Shown: positions 1 through 8,634, numbered from the stretch's first letter. The stretch is 64,000 nucleotides of DNA from Marinisporobacter sp. (GCA_025210525.1 JAOARP010000035.1:1-64000), one strand, 5' to 3'. Numbers and translations: made by a program. The notes: a model not told the origin generated them from the letters alone.

Positions 1-96
1 GTAAGACCCCAGAAAGACTATCTGGTTGATAGGTCGGAGGTGTAAGGGCAGTAATGTCTTAAGCTGACCGATACTAATAGGTCGAGGACTTGACCA
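1..96 (+). rRNA. 23S rRNA, 3' end (partial)
   Basis: The window opens inside a 23S rRNA gene. The stretch ending in 'accgatactaataggtcgag' followed by 'gacttgacc' is the conserved 3' terminal part of bacterial 23S rRNA, just before the closing stem. The 5' part lies outside the window. The end is placed by similarity and could be a few bases off. A 5S gene and five tRNAs follow, so this is the distal end of an rRNA operon. Confidence 0.93.
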
Positions 97-141
97 AAGA
101 ATATGCATTGTTTGGTTTTGAGAGTACAAACCTCAAATGAA

Positions 142-272
142 ACTAAGAAACTAAAGTTTCTTAGTACTACAATCACACCAAATCAAAGATTTGGGTGGTT
201 TTTGAAGGAAGCTCAGAAATGTGAAATTTCTGAGTACTGAATAACAAGGAAATTGAAAATTTCTGTTATTCA
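142..272 (+). repeat. Cluster of hairpins in the 23S-5S spacer
   Basis: Four hairpins stand in a row: 142-165 (perfect 10-bp stem around TAAA), 176-198 (9 bp with one bulge, then five T), 212-234 and 239-272. The first and its flank, 'gtttcttagtactacaat' onward, recur almost unchanged at 702-731 between tRNA-Val and tRNA-Leu. Such spacer hairpins could be RNase processing sites or copies of a small repeat. The function is inferred only. Confidence 0.7.
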
Positions 273-279
273 TGCACAT

Positions 280-393
280 CCAGTAATAATAGCGAAGGGG
301 TCACACCTGTTCCCATACCGAACACAGAAGTTAAGCCCTTCAGCGCTGATGGTACTTGGTGGGTAACTGCCTGGGAGAGTAGGTCATTGCTGG
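280..393 (+). rRNA. rrf: 5S rRNA
   Basis: The conserved 5S core 'acctgttcccataccgaac' followed by 'acagaagttaag' is present. The ends 'ccagtaat' and 'attgctgg' pair as helix I and give a length of about 114 bases, as expected. It follows 23S in the usual order. The ends are set by helix I and may be off by 1-3 bases. Confidence 0.95.
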
Positions 394-402
394 TTTGTTT
401 GT

Positions 403-477
403 TCCAAGGTAGCTCAATGGTGGAGCAACCGGCTGTTAACCGGTAGGCTGTGGGTTCGAGCCCCGCCCTTGGAGCCA
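403..477 (+). tRNA. tRNA-Asn (GTT)
   Basis: A full cloverleaf is visible: acceptor tccaagg pairs with ccttgga, the anticodon stem accgg/ccggt holds loop ctgttaa with anticodon GTT, and the T-arm contains gttcgag. CCA is encoded. It is the first tRNA after 5S. Confidence 0.96.
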
Positions 478-485
478 TTAATTAA

Positions 486-560
486 GGCCCATTGGTCAAG
501 CGGTCAAGACACCGCCCTTTCACGGCGGTAACCCGGGTTCGATTCCCGGATGGGTCACCA
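486..560 (+). tRNA. tRNA-Glu (TTC)
   Basis: Acceptor ggcccat pairs with atgggtc (one wobble pair). The anticodon stem ccgcc/ggcgg encloses ctttcac with anticodon TTC. The T-loop is gttcgat and CCA is encoded. Second of five tRNAs. Confidence 0.96.
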
Positions 561-566
561 ATTTAC

Positions 567-642
567 GGGCGTATAGCTCAGCTGGGAGAGCACCTGCCTT
601 ACAAGCAGGGGGTCATAGGTTCGAACCCTGTTACGCCCACCA
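567..642 (+). tRNA. tRNA-Val (TAC)
   Basis: Acceptor gggcgta pairs with tacgccc. The anticodon stem cctgc/gcagg encloses cttacaa with anticodon TAC. T-loop gttcgaa, encoded CCA. Confidence 0.96.
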
Positions 643-689
643 TTTTAGTTAACATTAATGTGTTAACTATATTTATTTTAATAGGGAAG

Positions 690-749
690 CTAGGAAACAT
701 GAAGTTTCTTAGTACTACAATTACACAAAATATAAAATTTTGGTAATTG
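690..749 (+). repeat. Second copy of the spacer hairpin repeat
   Basis: Two hairpins, 690-712 and 718-749, sit between tRNA-Val and tRNA-Leu. Bases 702-731 match 155-182 in the 23S-5S spacer at nearly every position. The arms keep their pairing even where bases differ, such as a G-T pair in the first stem, which suggests the fold matters. Possible RNA processing site or small repeat; unproven. Confidence 0.65.
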
Positions 750-755
750 CAGCAT

Positions 756-839
756 GCGGGTGTGGCGGAATTGGCAGACGCACTAGACTTAGGATCTAGC
801 GCCTTCGGCGTGGGGGTTCAAGTCCCTCCACCCGCACCA
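756..839 (+). tRNA. tRNA-Leu (TAG)
   Basis: Acceptor gcgggtg pairs with cacccgc. The anticodon stem ctaga/tctag encloses cttagga with anticodon TAG. A long variable arm (gccttcggcg) marks it as class II. T-loop gttcaag, encoded CCA. Confidence 0.96.
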
Positions 840-844
840 AATAA

Positions 845-919
845 GCGGAAGTGGCTCAGTGGTAGAGCATCGCCTTGCCAAGGCGAGGGTCGCGAGTTCG
901 AATCTCGTCTTCCGCTCCA
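845..919 (+). tRNA. tRNA-Gly (GCC)
   Basis: Acceptor gcggaag pairs with cttccgc. The anticodon stem tcgcc/ggcga encloses ttgccaa with anticodon GCC. T-loop gttcgaa, encoded CCA. Last tRNA of the array. Confidence 0.96.
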
Positions 920-1010
920 TTTTATTTTTTGAAGAGATAGAAAACTATGTCAATAAGATTGATATAGTTTTTTCTAATTTAAAAAGAAATTATACAATTT
1001 CTCTAAGAAT

Positions 1011-1052
1011 AAAAAATACTCGTGAAAACATTATTTTTCACGAGTATTTTTT
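1011..1052 (+). terminator. Terminator of the rRNA-tRNA operon
   Basis: A perfect stem, aatactcgtgaaaa against ttttcacgagtatt, closes on a six-base loop and runs into a T tract. It lies about 90 bases after the last tRNA. Its A-rich left flank could also let it serve the converging M42 genes. Confidence 0.9.
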
Positions 1053-1125
1053 ATGTATAGATTTCTCAAGAAAACATTCATTTATGATAAATTCTTCGAG
1101 AATCTTAAAGATACTGTTGTATTAT

Positions 1126-2112
1126 TTATATTTCTTTTTCTAATATTTTTGTCAAAAGAACAATAGCATGTTCAACATCTTTTTTAGAAATCATCTCTGA
1201 AGGGGTATGTACATATCTACAAGGAATAGATAAAACACCTGAAGGAACACCACTTCTTGTTAGGTGTATTGCTCCTGAGTCTGTTCCACCAAATTCTAAT
1301 ACTTCTAATTGATAAGGAATTTGATTTTCTTTTGCTGTATGAATCATAAGATTTTTTACAGTAGGATGACTAAGCAAGGATTTATCCTTTATTTTTACAG
1401 CAGGCCCATTTCCAAGTTTAACAACCATATGCTTTGCTTTAGGAGTATCACCTGTGCTAGTAACATCTATAGCAATAGCTAAATCAGGATCTACTGAAAA
1501 GGCAGCAGTTTTTGCTCCTCTAAGACCCAATTCTTCTTGAACAGTAAAGACGAAATAGAGTTCATTTGGAGAAGTTTTTAAGCTTTTGATTGTTTCTATA
1601 GCAATAAAACAACCAATTCGATCATCTAAAGCTTTTGCAGTGATAAAGTCATCAAGGGTTGTAAAAGAACTGTGAAAAGAAGCTACATCTCCAATATTTA
1701 TTCTTTTTGATACTTCTTCCTTTGATTTAACACCAATATCAATATACATTTTCTCAAGCTTTAGTTTTTTTATATCCTCTAAGTGCTCCATACCTACGAT
1801 GCCTATTGTTCCATCAGAAAATATGACTCTTTGACCAATAGATACGTATGGAGAAACTCCCCCAATATTAGAAAACCTTAAAAATCCGTTATCTGTAATA
1901 CCAGTAATAATTACACCGATCTCATCCATATGGCTAGCAAGCATGATTCTTTTACCAGAGCCTTTTTTCATAGCTATGAGGTTTCCCATTTTATCTATTT
2001 TTATTTCATCTACATAATCTTTTATTTCAGATTGAATCAAATCACGAATTTTTTCTTCATTTCCTGAAGGACCATATTCTTCGGTAAGTTTTTTTAATAA
2101 TTCACTATTCAT
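1126..2112 (-). CDS. M42 family metallopeptidase (third of three tandem copies)
   Basis: Co-catalytic di-metal aminopeptidase of the M42 (glutamyl aminopeptidase/PepA-like) family, which trims N-terminal residues from cytosolic peptides as large shell-shaped oligomers. Visible motifs: SHMDEIG near residue 61 (metal His and Asp), ALDDRIG (bridging Asp), VQEELGLRGA (catalytic and metal Glu), the Asp of AIDVT, and a C-terminal VHTPSE metal His. The start at 2112 (MNSELLKK) is preferred: an AAGGAGG box sits six bases upstream, whereas the ATG at 2118 abuts that box. This gives 328 aa, usual for the family. It overlaps the upstream copy by 8 bases, so the genes are probably translated together. 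Exact substrate preference is unknown. Confidence 0.92.
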   Translation of the reverse strand: MNSELLKKLTEEYGPSGNEEKIRDLIQSEIKDYVDEIKIDKMGNLIAMKKGSGKRIMLASHMDEIGVIITGITDNGFLRFSNIGGVSPYVSIGQRVIFSDGTIGIVGMEHLEDIKKLKLEKMYIDIGVKSKEEVSKRINIGDVASFHSSFTTLDDFITAKALDDRIGCFIAIETIKSLKTSPNELYFVFTVQEELGLRGAKTAAFSVDPDLAIAIDVTSTGDTPKAKHMVVKLGNGPAVKIKDKSLLSHPTVKNLMIHTAKENQIPYQLEVLEFGGTDSGAIHLTRSGVPSGVLSIPCRYVHTPSEMISKKDVEHAIVLLTKILEKEI

Positions 2113-3130
2113 AATCATCCTCCTTGTTTAAAGAATTAAGGAAAAGAGAGACAAGTTTTAGGGTATTTTCAAAATCATCCTTGTGGATAACAGAAATAGG
2201 AGAGTGAAGATATCTACAAGGAAGAGAAATAGTTGATGTGGGGATGCCTTCTCTCGTCAGATGGATTCTTCCAGCATCATTGCCTCCTTTAGTTGTTTGC
2301 TTGAACTGTACTTTTATATGATGCTTTTCTGCAATTTGTAGTAATTTTTTAACCATATTTTTGTCAAAATAAGAACCACTATCTACTAAAGAAAGGGCCG
2401 GACCTTGACCTAAACTAGTAGCAAAATCTGGCTCATCTATACCGGTTACATCATAGCAAGTAGTTGTTTCTAGTACAAGAGCCATATCAGGATTTACTCT
2501 ATAGGCTGCAACTCCAGCACCACGAAGGCCTACTTCCTCTTGTACAGAAAATACTGCATAAATAGTAGAGTTAAATTCTTGTTTTAAAAGCTCCATGATC
2601 ATTGCACAACCTGCTCGGTCATCTAGTGCTTTCGCTTTTATAAGATGATTCCCAAATTCTATATATTTGCTATCAAAGTGAATATAATCGCCTATTGAAA
2701 TTAACTTTTCTGCTTCTTCTTTTGATTTTGCACCAATATCTATGTAAAGCTGTTTATGCTTTAGAGCACTTTTTCTTTCGTCTGGCTCTTGAAGATGAAT
2801 GGCTTTTGCTCCAATAACACCCTTAATTTTGTTCTTACCAATCTCAACTATCTTAGAAACAAAAATACGATCATCCATTCCGCCTACAGGTAAGAATTTG
2901 ATAAATCCATTTTCATCGATAGATTTTACCATCATTCCTACTTCATCCATATGTGCTGATAGCATGATGGCTGGAAAACCTACCTTCCCTTTTTTAGTTG
3001 CAATGAGATTTCCTAAAAAATCAATTTTTATTTCATCTACATAAGGCTCTATTTCCTTATAAATAAAATTTCTTACTTCTTTTTCATTTCCTGAAACACT
3101 TGATAGATTGCAAAGCTTTTCTAAAAGCAT
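2105..3130 (-). CDS. M42 family metallopeptidase (second of three)
   Basis: M42 aminopeptidase of 341 aa. It carries SAHMDEVG near residue 58, KALDDRAG, VQEEVGLRGAG, and a C-terminal CRYLHSPIS with the last metal ligand, so all metal and catalytic residues appear intact. It begins inside the end of the upstream copy (10-base overlap) with a GGAGGG ribosome site. One position departs from its neighbours: it has GGNDAGRIH where the other two have G[TN]DSGAIH or GTDAQAIQ, in the region that shapes the S1 pocket. This suggests a different residue preference. Probably cytosolic peptide breakdown. Confidence 0.92.
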   Translation of the reverse strand: MLLEKLCNLSSVSGNEKEVRNFIYKEIEPYVDEIKIDFLGNLIATKKGKVGFPAIMLSAHMDEVGMMVKSIDENGFIKFLPVGGMDDRIFVSKIVEIGKNKIKGVIGAKAIHLQEPDERKSALKHKQLYIDIGAKSKEEAEKLISIGDYIHFDSKYIEFGNHLIKAKALDDRAGCAMIMELLKQEFNSTIYAVFSVQEEVGLRGAGVAAYRVNPDMALVLETTTCYDVTGIDEPDFATSLGQGPALSLVDSGSYFDKNMVKKLLQIAEKHHIKVQFKQTTKGGNDAGRIHLTREGIPTSTISLPCRYLHSPISVIHKDDFENTLKLVSLFLNSLNKEDDYE

Positions 3131-4173
3131 AAAAATCCCTCCAAATCCTCATCATCTAAGCTAGCAATAAAATAAGCAAGGAGTCTACCTGTATTTTTTA
3201 TGTCGCTCAGATCGATTGTTTCAACAGATGTATGCATATATCGTAGTGGGATGGAGAGTACCCCTGTTGCTACTCCGGATTGGGTGATTTGAATAGCTTG
3301 AGCATCTGTTCCAGAGTTTCCTGGACTTAATTCAATTTGAAATGGAATGTTATGCTCTTTTGCAATTTCTTTCAATCGATGATGAATTTTTGGATGAATA
3401 TTAGCACCTAAAGTAATTCCTGGTCCTTTTCCTAACTCTAGGGTATCATCCTTAGAAAGCTCAGGAGTTCTTCCAAAACCAACATCTACAGCGATACCAA
3501 TATGAGGTGATACGCCGAAGGTACTAACCATAGCCCCCCTTGTACCAACTTCCTCTTGTACAGTTGCTACACCGTAAATATCGCATTGATGTTTGATTTT
3601 TCTAAGCTCCTGAAAACACGTGATCATTGCAGCTATACCTGCTTTATCATCAAGGGCTTTACCAGCAACTCGATCCCCTAAAAGTGGAACCATTTTTCTA
3701 TGAATGGTAATAGGATCACCAATGGAAATTACCTTTTCAGCTTCTTCTTTGGTCATGCCAATGTCTATTAATAGATCCTCTATATCTACAGCACTTTTTC
3801 GCTCTTCTGCTGATTGAAGATGAGGTGCTTTTGTAGCAACAACGGCAAAGAGATCTTTTCTTCCGTGGACAATGACTTCTTGAGCAAGAAGGGTTCTTTG
3901 ATCAACACCACCAATATTGGTAACTTTGATGAATCCATTTTTATCAATATCCTTTACCATAAGACCGATCTCATCCATATGAGCTGCTAGCATAATTTTA
4001 ATAGGATTTTCAGAAGTTCCTTTTTTATAAGTAATCAAGTTTCCTAGCTTATCTTTTTTGATATCATCTGTTAGGTCTTTTAAATATGCTTCGATTTGAT
4101 TTCCCATAGTGCATTCAAAGCCTGAAACACTAGGATTTTCTATCATTTCTTTTAGCATTCCTTTAATATCCAT
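3121..4173 (-). CDS. M42 family metallopeptidase (first of three)
   Basis: M42 aminopeptidase of 350 aa and the first of the tandem set. AAHMDEIGLM near residue 66, KALDDKAG, VQEEVGTRGA, the Asp of AVDVGFG and a C-terminal MHTSVE carry the expected metal and catalytic residues. An AAAGGAGGA box lies six bases before the ATG. It starts 48 bases after the phosphoglycerate mutase gene, so the four may form one operon. The three paralogs clearly differ from each other, so they are not a recent duplication. In archaea and Clostridia such paralogs form TET-like particles with different specificities; mixed particles are possible but unproven. Confidence 0.92.
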   Translation of the reverse strand: MDIKGMLKEMIENPSVSGFECTMGNQIEAYLKDLTDDIKKDKLGNLITYKKGTSENPIKIMLAAHMDEIGLMVKDIDKNGFIKVTNIGGVDQRTLLAQEVIVHGRKDLFAVVATKAPHLQSAEERKSAVDIEDLLIDIGMTKEEAEKVISIGDPITIHRKMVPLLGDRVAGKALDDKAGIAAMITCFQELRKIKHQCDIYGVATVQEEVGTRGAMVSTFGVSPHIGIAVDVGFGRTPELSKDDTLELGKGPGITLGANIHPKIHHRLKEIAKEHNIPFQIELSPGNSGTDAQAIQITQSGVATGVLSIPLRYMHTSVETIDLSDIKNTGRLLAYFIASLDDEDLEGFLCF

Positions 4174-4221
4174 TATTTTCCTCCTTTCTTTATAATCAAT
4201 ATTTATTATAGCATATAAATT

Positions 4222-5439
4222 CTAGGCACCAAACTTATCCAATCTTTTAGCATTGGCTAAAAGAAGTCCCATTAAATATTTGCTTTCAAAAAATCCTAGT
4301 CCACCATTATTGCAAGCATTTTCATGGAATTTTTTCACATCATCTACACCAGCAAATTGACTATGGATAAGAATAGGAATAGGATGCCAGCTGTGGGAGT
4401 GCATTGCACAAGGAGAAGAATGATCTCCAGTGATTGCTAATACATCAGGTTTATTTTCAAGAATAATAGGAAGTGCTCTATCTACTTTTTCGATGCAATT
4501 TACCTTGGAATCAAAATCTCCATCTTCTCCAGCTTGGTCCGTTCCTTTTACATGAATAAAGAAGAAATCATATTTATGATGATAATTTACATATGTTTCA
4601 AACAATCCTTCTATAGAATCAGGAGCAGGAAGGAGTGTCATACCAAGTAAGGATGCAATACCTCTATACATAGGATAGGTAGCAATAGCAGCAGACTCTA
4701 GTAAATATTTATCTCTCATGGAAGGAATCTTTGGCTTTGATGCAATACCTCTCATTAAAAATGAATTTGCAGGATACTTATCCTTTAATAAATCATATCC
4801 TTTTTTTATAAACTGATTGATGACCTCTGAAAGGAACTGAGAAGGGGGATTCTTTCCAGTAGCTACAAGAGGTGCTTTTCCTTCAACCAAAGGATCTGTG
4901 TCGTTGATTATAGATCCAATTTCCTTTTCTTTACTTCTAAATATAGTCACAAATCGATGACCCTTTCCAGGTTTTATGATAATTTCTACACCATCAATTT
5001 CATGAATATTTTTTAAAATATTACATAATTCAATGGTCATTTCAGTAGGGATTCTTCCTGCTCTACGATCTGTAATCAGTCCTTTATCATTCATAGTAGC
5101 AAAATTACATCTTGCAGCCACATCATAAGATTTTAATTCAAAGTCAATACCAATAGCTTCTAAAACTCCTCTGCCAATAGAATTATATATAGGATCATAT
5201 CCGAATAGACCAAGATGTCCTGGACCACTTCCTGGTGTAATTCCCGGAAGGATTGGATGCATGCGTCCTGTGACAGATTCCTTTGCTAGTTTGTCTAAAT
5301 TGGGTGTGTGGGCATATTCTAGTGGTGTTTTATTTTTAAATTTTGTACTCCTAATATCTCCTATGCCATCCATTACAAGCAAAATAATCTTTGAATTGCT
5401 TGATTTTACAGTACTTTGTATGATTTGTTCATAATTCAT
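4222..5439 (-). CDS. apgM: 2,3-bisphosphoglycerate-independent phosphoglycerate mutase, archaeal type
   Basis: Interconverts 3- and 2-phosphoglycerate without 2,3-BPG in glycolysis and gluconeogenesis. It belongs to the alkaline-phosphatase superfamily. Visible: VMDGIGD near the N-terminus (metal Asp), TPNLDKLA, PGITPGSGPGHLGLFGYDP with the candidate Ser nucleophile, and TGDHSSPC with a later HSWHPIPI (metal His). The length of 405 aa fits ApgM (about 400), not the 510-aa GpmI. The start is placed at the ATG at 5439 because GAGGTG lies six bases upstream; a GTG at 5448 overlaps that box. It lies just before the peptidase genes on the same strand. Confidence 0.88.
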   Translation of the reverse strand: MNYEQIIQSTVKSSNSKIILLVMDGIGDIRSTKFKNKTPLEYAHTPNLDKLAKESVTGRMHPILPGITPGSGPGHLGLFGYDPIYNSIGRGVLEAIGIDFELKSYDVAARCNFATMNDKGLITDRRAGRIPTEMTIELCNILKNIHEIDGVEIIIKPGKGHRFVTIFRSKEKEIGSIINDTDPLVEGKAPLVATGKNPPSQFLSEVINQFIKKGYDLLKDKYPANSFLMRGIASKPKIPSMRDKYLLESAAIATYPMYRGIASLLGMTLLPAPDSIEGLFETYVNYHHKYDFFFIHVKGTDQAGEDGDFDSKVNCIEKVDRALPIILENKPDVLAITGDHSSPCAMHSHSWHPIPILIHSQFAGVDDVKKFHENACNNGGLGFFESKYLMGLLLANAKRLDKFGA

Positions 5440-5514
5440 ATTGATCACCTCGTATATTTACTTAGAATAACTTTAGGTTTAGTATGTTCAATTACCTATG
5501 GAAAATATTAATTT

Positions 5515-5540
5515 AAAATGCCCAGAAGCTGGGCATTTTA
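5515..5540 (-). terminator. Terminator overlapping the BON gene stop codon
   Basis: A perfect inverted repeat, aaaatgcccag against ctgggcatttt, with a short loop. Read on the minus strand it closes right after the stop codon of the BON gene and ends in a short T run. It separates that gene from apgM. Confidence 0.7.
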
Positions 5541-6230
5541 GGATTTTCTTAATTTTAATTTGTTAATAACCTTTCTAACGCCTTCTACATCCATAGCAAT
5601 TTCCTTTGCTAGTTCCATTTCATGCCTATTATTTACATAACCAGATAAGGTTAGTTTTCCGTTGTTTACAGAATGGGCAATATCCATATAGCTTAAAGGT
5701 GCAGTACTTAAGGCTTGAGTTACATAGCTATTAAGGGTAGCATCATCAAAATCTTTTCTAGGAAGATGAATATTGTTCACAACATCCTTTATTCCTCGAA
5801 CACTAGAGGCTATATTCATAGCAGTATGAGCATCCTTTAGGGTATGCGTAGAACCTAAGAGATTTGCAACACCATCTTCAACCTTTGCGCCAACGCTAGA
5901 AAGCTTTTCTACGCCTTGTAGCTTGTTTATTACTTCTTTTTCCATATGTGAATCGGTAATATTGCTATCCATAGCAACGGTAATTTTATTTTCAATCTTT
6001 TGAACTCCTGTGATTCCTTTTGCAATAGACTCTGCATATTTTTTTTCTGATAAAACATCTACCATTCCAGACATGTGGACATAGCCATCTCGGCAGAAAA
6101 CATTAATATCCATACTACTGGCTTGCATTTTTTCTTCTAATTGATCTTTAAGGGTATCCGTAATCAAATCATCTCTGCTAGGGACTTTATTATCAGTTAT
6201 TTTATTAACACGTTTTTTGACCATATACAT
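5538..6230 (-). CDS. Protein with three BON domains
   Basis: A 230-aa protein made almost wholly of three BON repeats, at about residues 19-88, 91-157 and 161-230. Each starts with a helix, then a strand with a conserved Gly (HMSGMVD, NLLGSTH, TLSGYVN), and ends with a G[VI]xx[VI]xN turn. BON domains in OsmY, YraP and secretins bind phospholipid or other ligands. No signal peptide is visible, which is unlike OsmY, so a cytosolic or membrane-face role is likely. The first ATG (6230) is only three bases from AAAGGA, so the third codon (6224) is also a possible start. The minus-strand gene diverges from cdaA. The substrate is unknown. Confidence 0.8.
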   Translation of the reverse strand: MYMVKKRVNKITDNKVPSRDDLITDTLKDQLEEKMQASSMDINVFCRDGYVHMSGMVDVLSEKKYAESIAKGITGVQKIENKITVAMDSNITDSHMEKEVINKLQGVEKLSSVGAKVEDGVANLLGSTHTLKDAHTAMNIASSVRGIKDVVNNIHLPRKDFDDATLNSYVTQALSTAPLSYMDIAHSVNNGKLTLSGYVNNRHEMELAKEIAMDVEGVRKVINKLKLRKS

Positions 6231-6470
6231 CTATCCTTTCATTTTCGTTGTATTTATTTTTCCACAAAATAAGAGAATCATGTAAAATGATTTTTATATT
6301 AAATTTTTGTATCATAAAGCCACTAAACTTAAAAATAGTGTAAAATAATGAATAAGTCCAAAAATCTAAAAAGAAAAATTTTTCATAAGGACTTGAAGGT
6401 TTTTTATAATGTATATTAGAATAGTTAATAGAAGTGATTTGTAATATTATTCCTTGAAGAGGTGTTGTGA

Positions 6471-7292
6471 TTGAAAGAAGTAATGGAGATATTTTTAAAT
6501 ATAGGAATACGAGATGTAATAGATATGGCGATTGTTGCTTTTGTTTTTTATAAGCTCTTTATGCTCATTAGAAATACAAGTGCAGAGCAGGTATTAAAGG
6601 GGTTAGTAGTACTCCTTATTGCAACAAAGCTAAGTGAATGGGCTAGACTGTATGCCATTAATTGGATTTTAAAGAAAGCATTAGAACTAGGGATGATTGC
6701 AGTTTTAATTGTATTTCAGCCAGAATTAAGGCGTGCTCTTGAGCATATAGGAAGAACCAAGCTTTTTACAAAATCTATTATGGAAATGACCCATGAAGCT
6801 GTAAATGATAATATTAATGAAATTGTAGAGGCATCTAGTTATTTATCAAGACAAAAGATTGGTGCCCTAATGATTATAGAGAGAGAGACAGGAATAGAAG
6901 ATATTATTGAGACAGGAACTTCTATTCAAGGAAATGTTTCTTCAGGACTACTTATCAATATTTTTATTCCAAATACCCCTCTTCATGATGGAGCGGTAGT
7001 CATTAGAAAAGATAAAATTATGGCGGCAGGTTGTGTTTTACCTCTTACAGAAAATCCTAACTTGAGTAAAGAATTAGGTACAAGACATCGAGCAGGAATT
7101 GGAATTAGTGAAAGATGTGATGCAGTTTCGGTTATGGTTTCTGAAGAAACAGGTGCCATATCTGTTGCTATGGACGGAAAACTATCTAGATACTTAGATG
7201 CAAAAACCCTAAGAGTAATACTTAAAAATGCTTATAAGCCTGAAAATAATACACCTTTGTTCAGATGGAATTGGAGACAAAAAGATGAATAA
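6471..7292 (+). CDS. cdaA: Diadenylate cyclase CdaA
   Basis: Makes cyclic di-AMP from two ATP at the membrane; the nucleotide controls potassium and osmolyte uptake. The 273-aa protein has an N-terminal membrane region (about residues 12-80) and a DAC domain with the hallmark LHDGAVVI and GTRHRAGIGIS motifs, both complete. A TTG start is used: GAGGTG lies seven bases upstream and the next ATG is four codons later with no better site. The gene overlaps cdaR by 8 bases. The usual Firmicute order is cdaA-cdaR-glmM; here glmM lies 10 kb further on. Confidence 0.95.
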   Translation: MKEVMEIFLNIGIRDVIDMAIVAFVFYKLFMLIRNTSAEQVLKGLVVLLIATKLSEWARLYAINWILKKALELGMIAVLIVFQPELRRALEHIGRTKLFTKSIMEMTHEAVNDNINEIVEASSYLSRQKIGALMIIERETGIEDIIETGTSIQGNVSSGLLINIFIPNTPLHDGAVVIRKDKIMAAGCVLPLTENPNLSKELGTRHRAGIGISERCDAVSVMVSEETGAISVAMDGKLSRYLDAKTLRVILKNAYKPENNTPLFRWNWRQKDE

Positions 7293-8634
7293 TACTTGGA
7301 GAAGAATCAAATTGAATATAGAAAATAGCAGATTTTTTAGTAGAAATACAACACCAAAGATGATTTCTATTATTTTTGCTATGATGCTTTGGCTATATGT
7401 GATGGGAGAGGTAAATCCACAGAGTGTCATAGAGCTTAATAATGTGGATGTAGGGCTTCTAAATATAGAAGATTTGCAGCAATCAGGGCTTGTTGTTATG
7501 GGGCAAAAGGATTTTACGGTGAATGTTAAAATTAGTGGTAGAAGAAATGAATTATATAAAATCGGTCCTAAGGATGTATTGGTTCGGGCCGATTTAAGAG
7601 GTTTTCATGAAGGGGTAAATAGTGTTCCTGTTGAGGTAAGTACACCACCTAATGTAGAGCTTGTAGATATATCTCCAAAACAAATAAAGATTACATTAGA
7701 TGAAATTGTAAAGATGCAAAAAAATGTTGAGGTAAAGACTACTTCAAAGCCTACGGAAGGCTTTGAAGTAGGTGAGGCATTCATATCTCTTGAAAAGGTT
7801 ATTGTAGAGGGACCAGAAAGTCTAGTCAATACAGTAACAAAAGTAATAGCGGAGGTAAATGTATCAGATCGACAGGAAGACATAATAGAAAAACTTCCCC
7901 TTAAGGCTGTTAATAGGGATGGAAAGGAAGTAAGTGGTGTAGAGGTGAAAAATAAATACGCAGATATAACTTTGCCAATACTAAGAATAAAAGAAGTACC
8001 GATTGATATATCTTATGAGGGAGAAGCAAAGAAAGGATTTAAAATTACTAATATTACCTTGAGTCAAGATAAAGTAATGATTAAAGGGAAAAAAGAAATA
8101 ATAGAAGGTATACAAAAAATTAAAGCAAAGACAGTGAATTTGAGTAGATTAGATCAAACAGTTCGAAAGGATGTTTCTTTAATTTTACCAGAAGGTGTAA
8201 ATATGAAATATATGGGAAAAGATCCTACTGTTCTTATCAGGGTTGAAGCCATAAAAATCAAAGAAGTTTTCTTTAAAAAAGAGGAATTAAATATAAAGAA
8301 CTTAAAGGAAGATTATATTGTTGATTTAAGTAAGATGCCAGATACTCTAAAGGTTGAAATTAGGGCTATAGAAAGTGTGCTAAATACGATTAATAAAGAA
8401 AATATCAACCTTTATATTGACGGAAGTGATTTATCAGAAGGTTTATATTATGTGCGTGTTTTGTATGATCTAGCTAAAGATGTTGAAGAAAGCAGAGTTG
8501 CTCCGGAAGAAGTAGATTTGATTATCAAAAAAAGAGAACCAGTAACACCAGCCAATGGACAAAAGAAACCAGAGGAATCAGAGGAATCAGAGGAATCAGA
8601 GAAACAAGAGCAACCTGAAGAATCACAAGTTTAA
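7285..8634 (+). CDS. cdaR: CdaR, YbbR-domain regulator of diadenylate cyclase
   Basis: Membrane-anchored protein that binds and tunes CdaA. A single N-terminal membrane helix (about residues 20-38) is followed by about four YbbR repeats outside the membrane. The start at 7285 (MNNTWRR) is chosen because GGAG stands eight bases upstream and the ATG overlaps the cdaA stop; an in-frame upstream ATG at 7228 would run deep into cdaA. The C-terminus is an acidic tail with three perfect copies of a 9-base unit (8572-8598) coding Glu-Glu-Ser. The length is 449 aa. Confidence 0.92.
   Translation: MNNTWRRIKLNIENSRFFSRNTTPKMISIIFAMMLWLYVMGEVNPQSVIELNNVDVGLLNIEDLQQSGLVVMGQKDFTVNVKISGRRNELYKIGPKDVLVRADLRGFHEGVNSVPVEVSTPPNVELVDISPKQIKITLDEIVKMQKNVEVKTTSKPTEGFEVGEAFISLEKVIVEGPESLVNTVTKVIAEVNVSDRQEDIIEKLPLKAVNRDGKEVSGVEVKNKYADITLPILRIKEVPIDISYEGEAKKGFKITNITLSQDKVMIKGKKEIIEGIQKIKAKTVNLSRLDQTVRKDVSLILPEGVNMKYMGKDPTVLIRVEAIKIKEVFFKKEELNIKNLKEDYIVDLSKMPDTLKVEIRAIESVLNTINKENINLYIDGSDLSEGLYYVRVLYDLAKDVEESRVAPEEVDLIIKKREPVTPANGQKKPEESEESEESEKQEQPEESQV

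Noticed and set aside
266..1143. Open frames over 5S rRNA and the tRNA array
   Set aside because: They cover 5S and tRNA genes, have no ribosome sites, and the tRNA folds fully explain the sequence.
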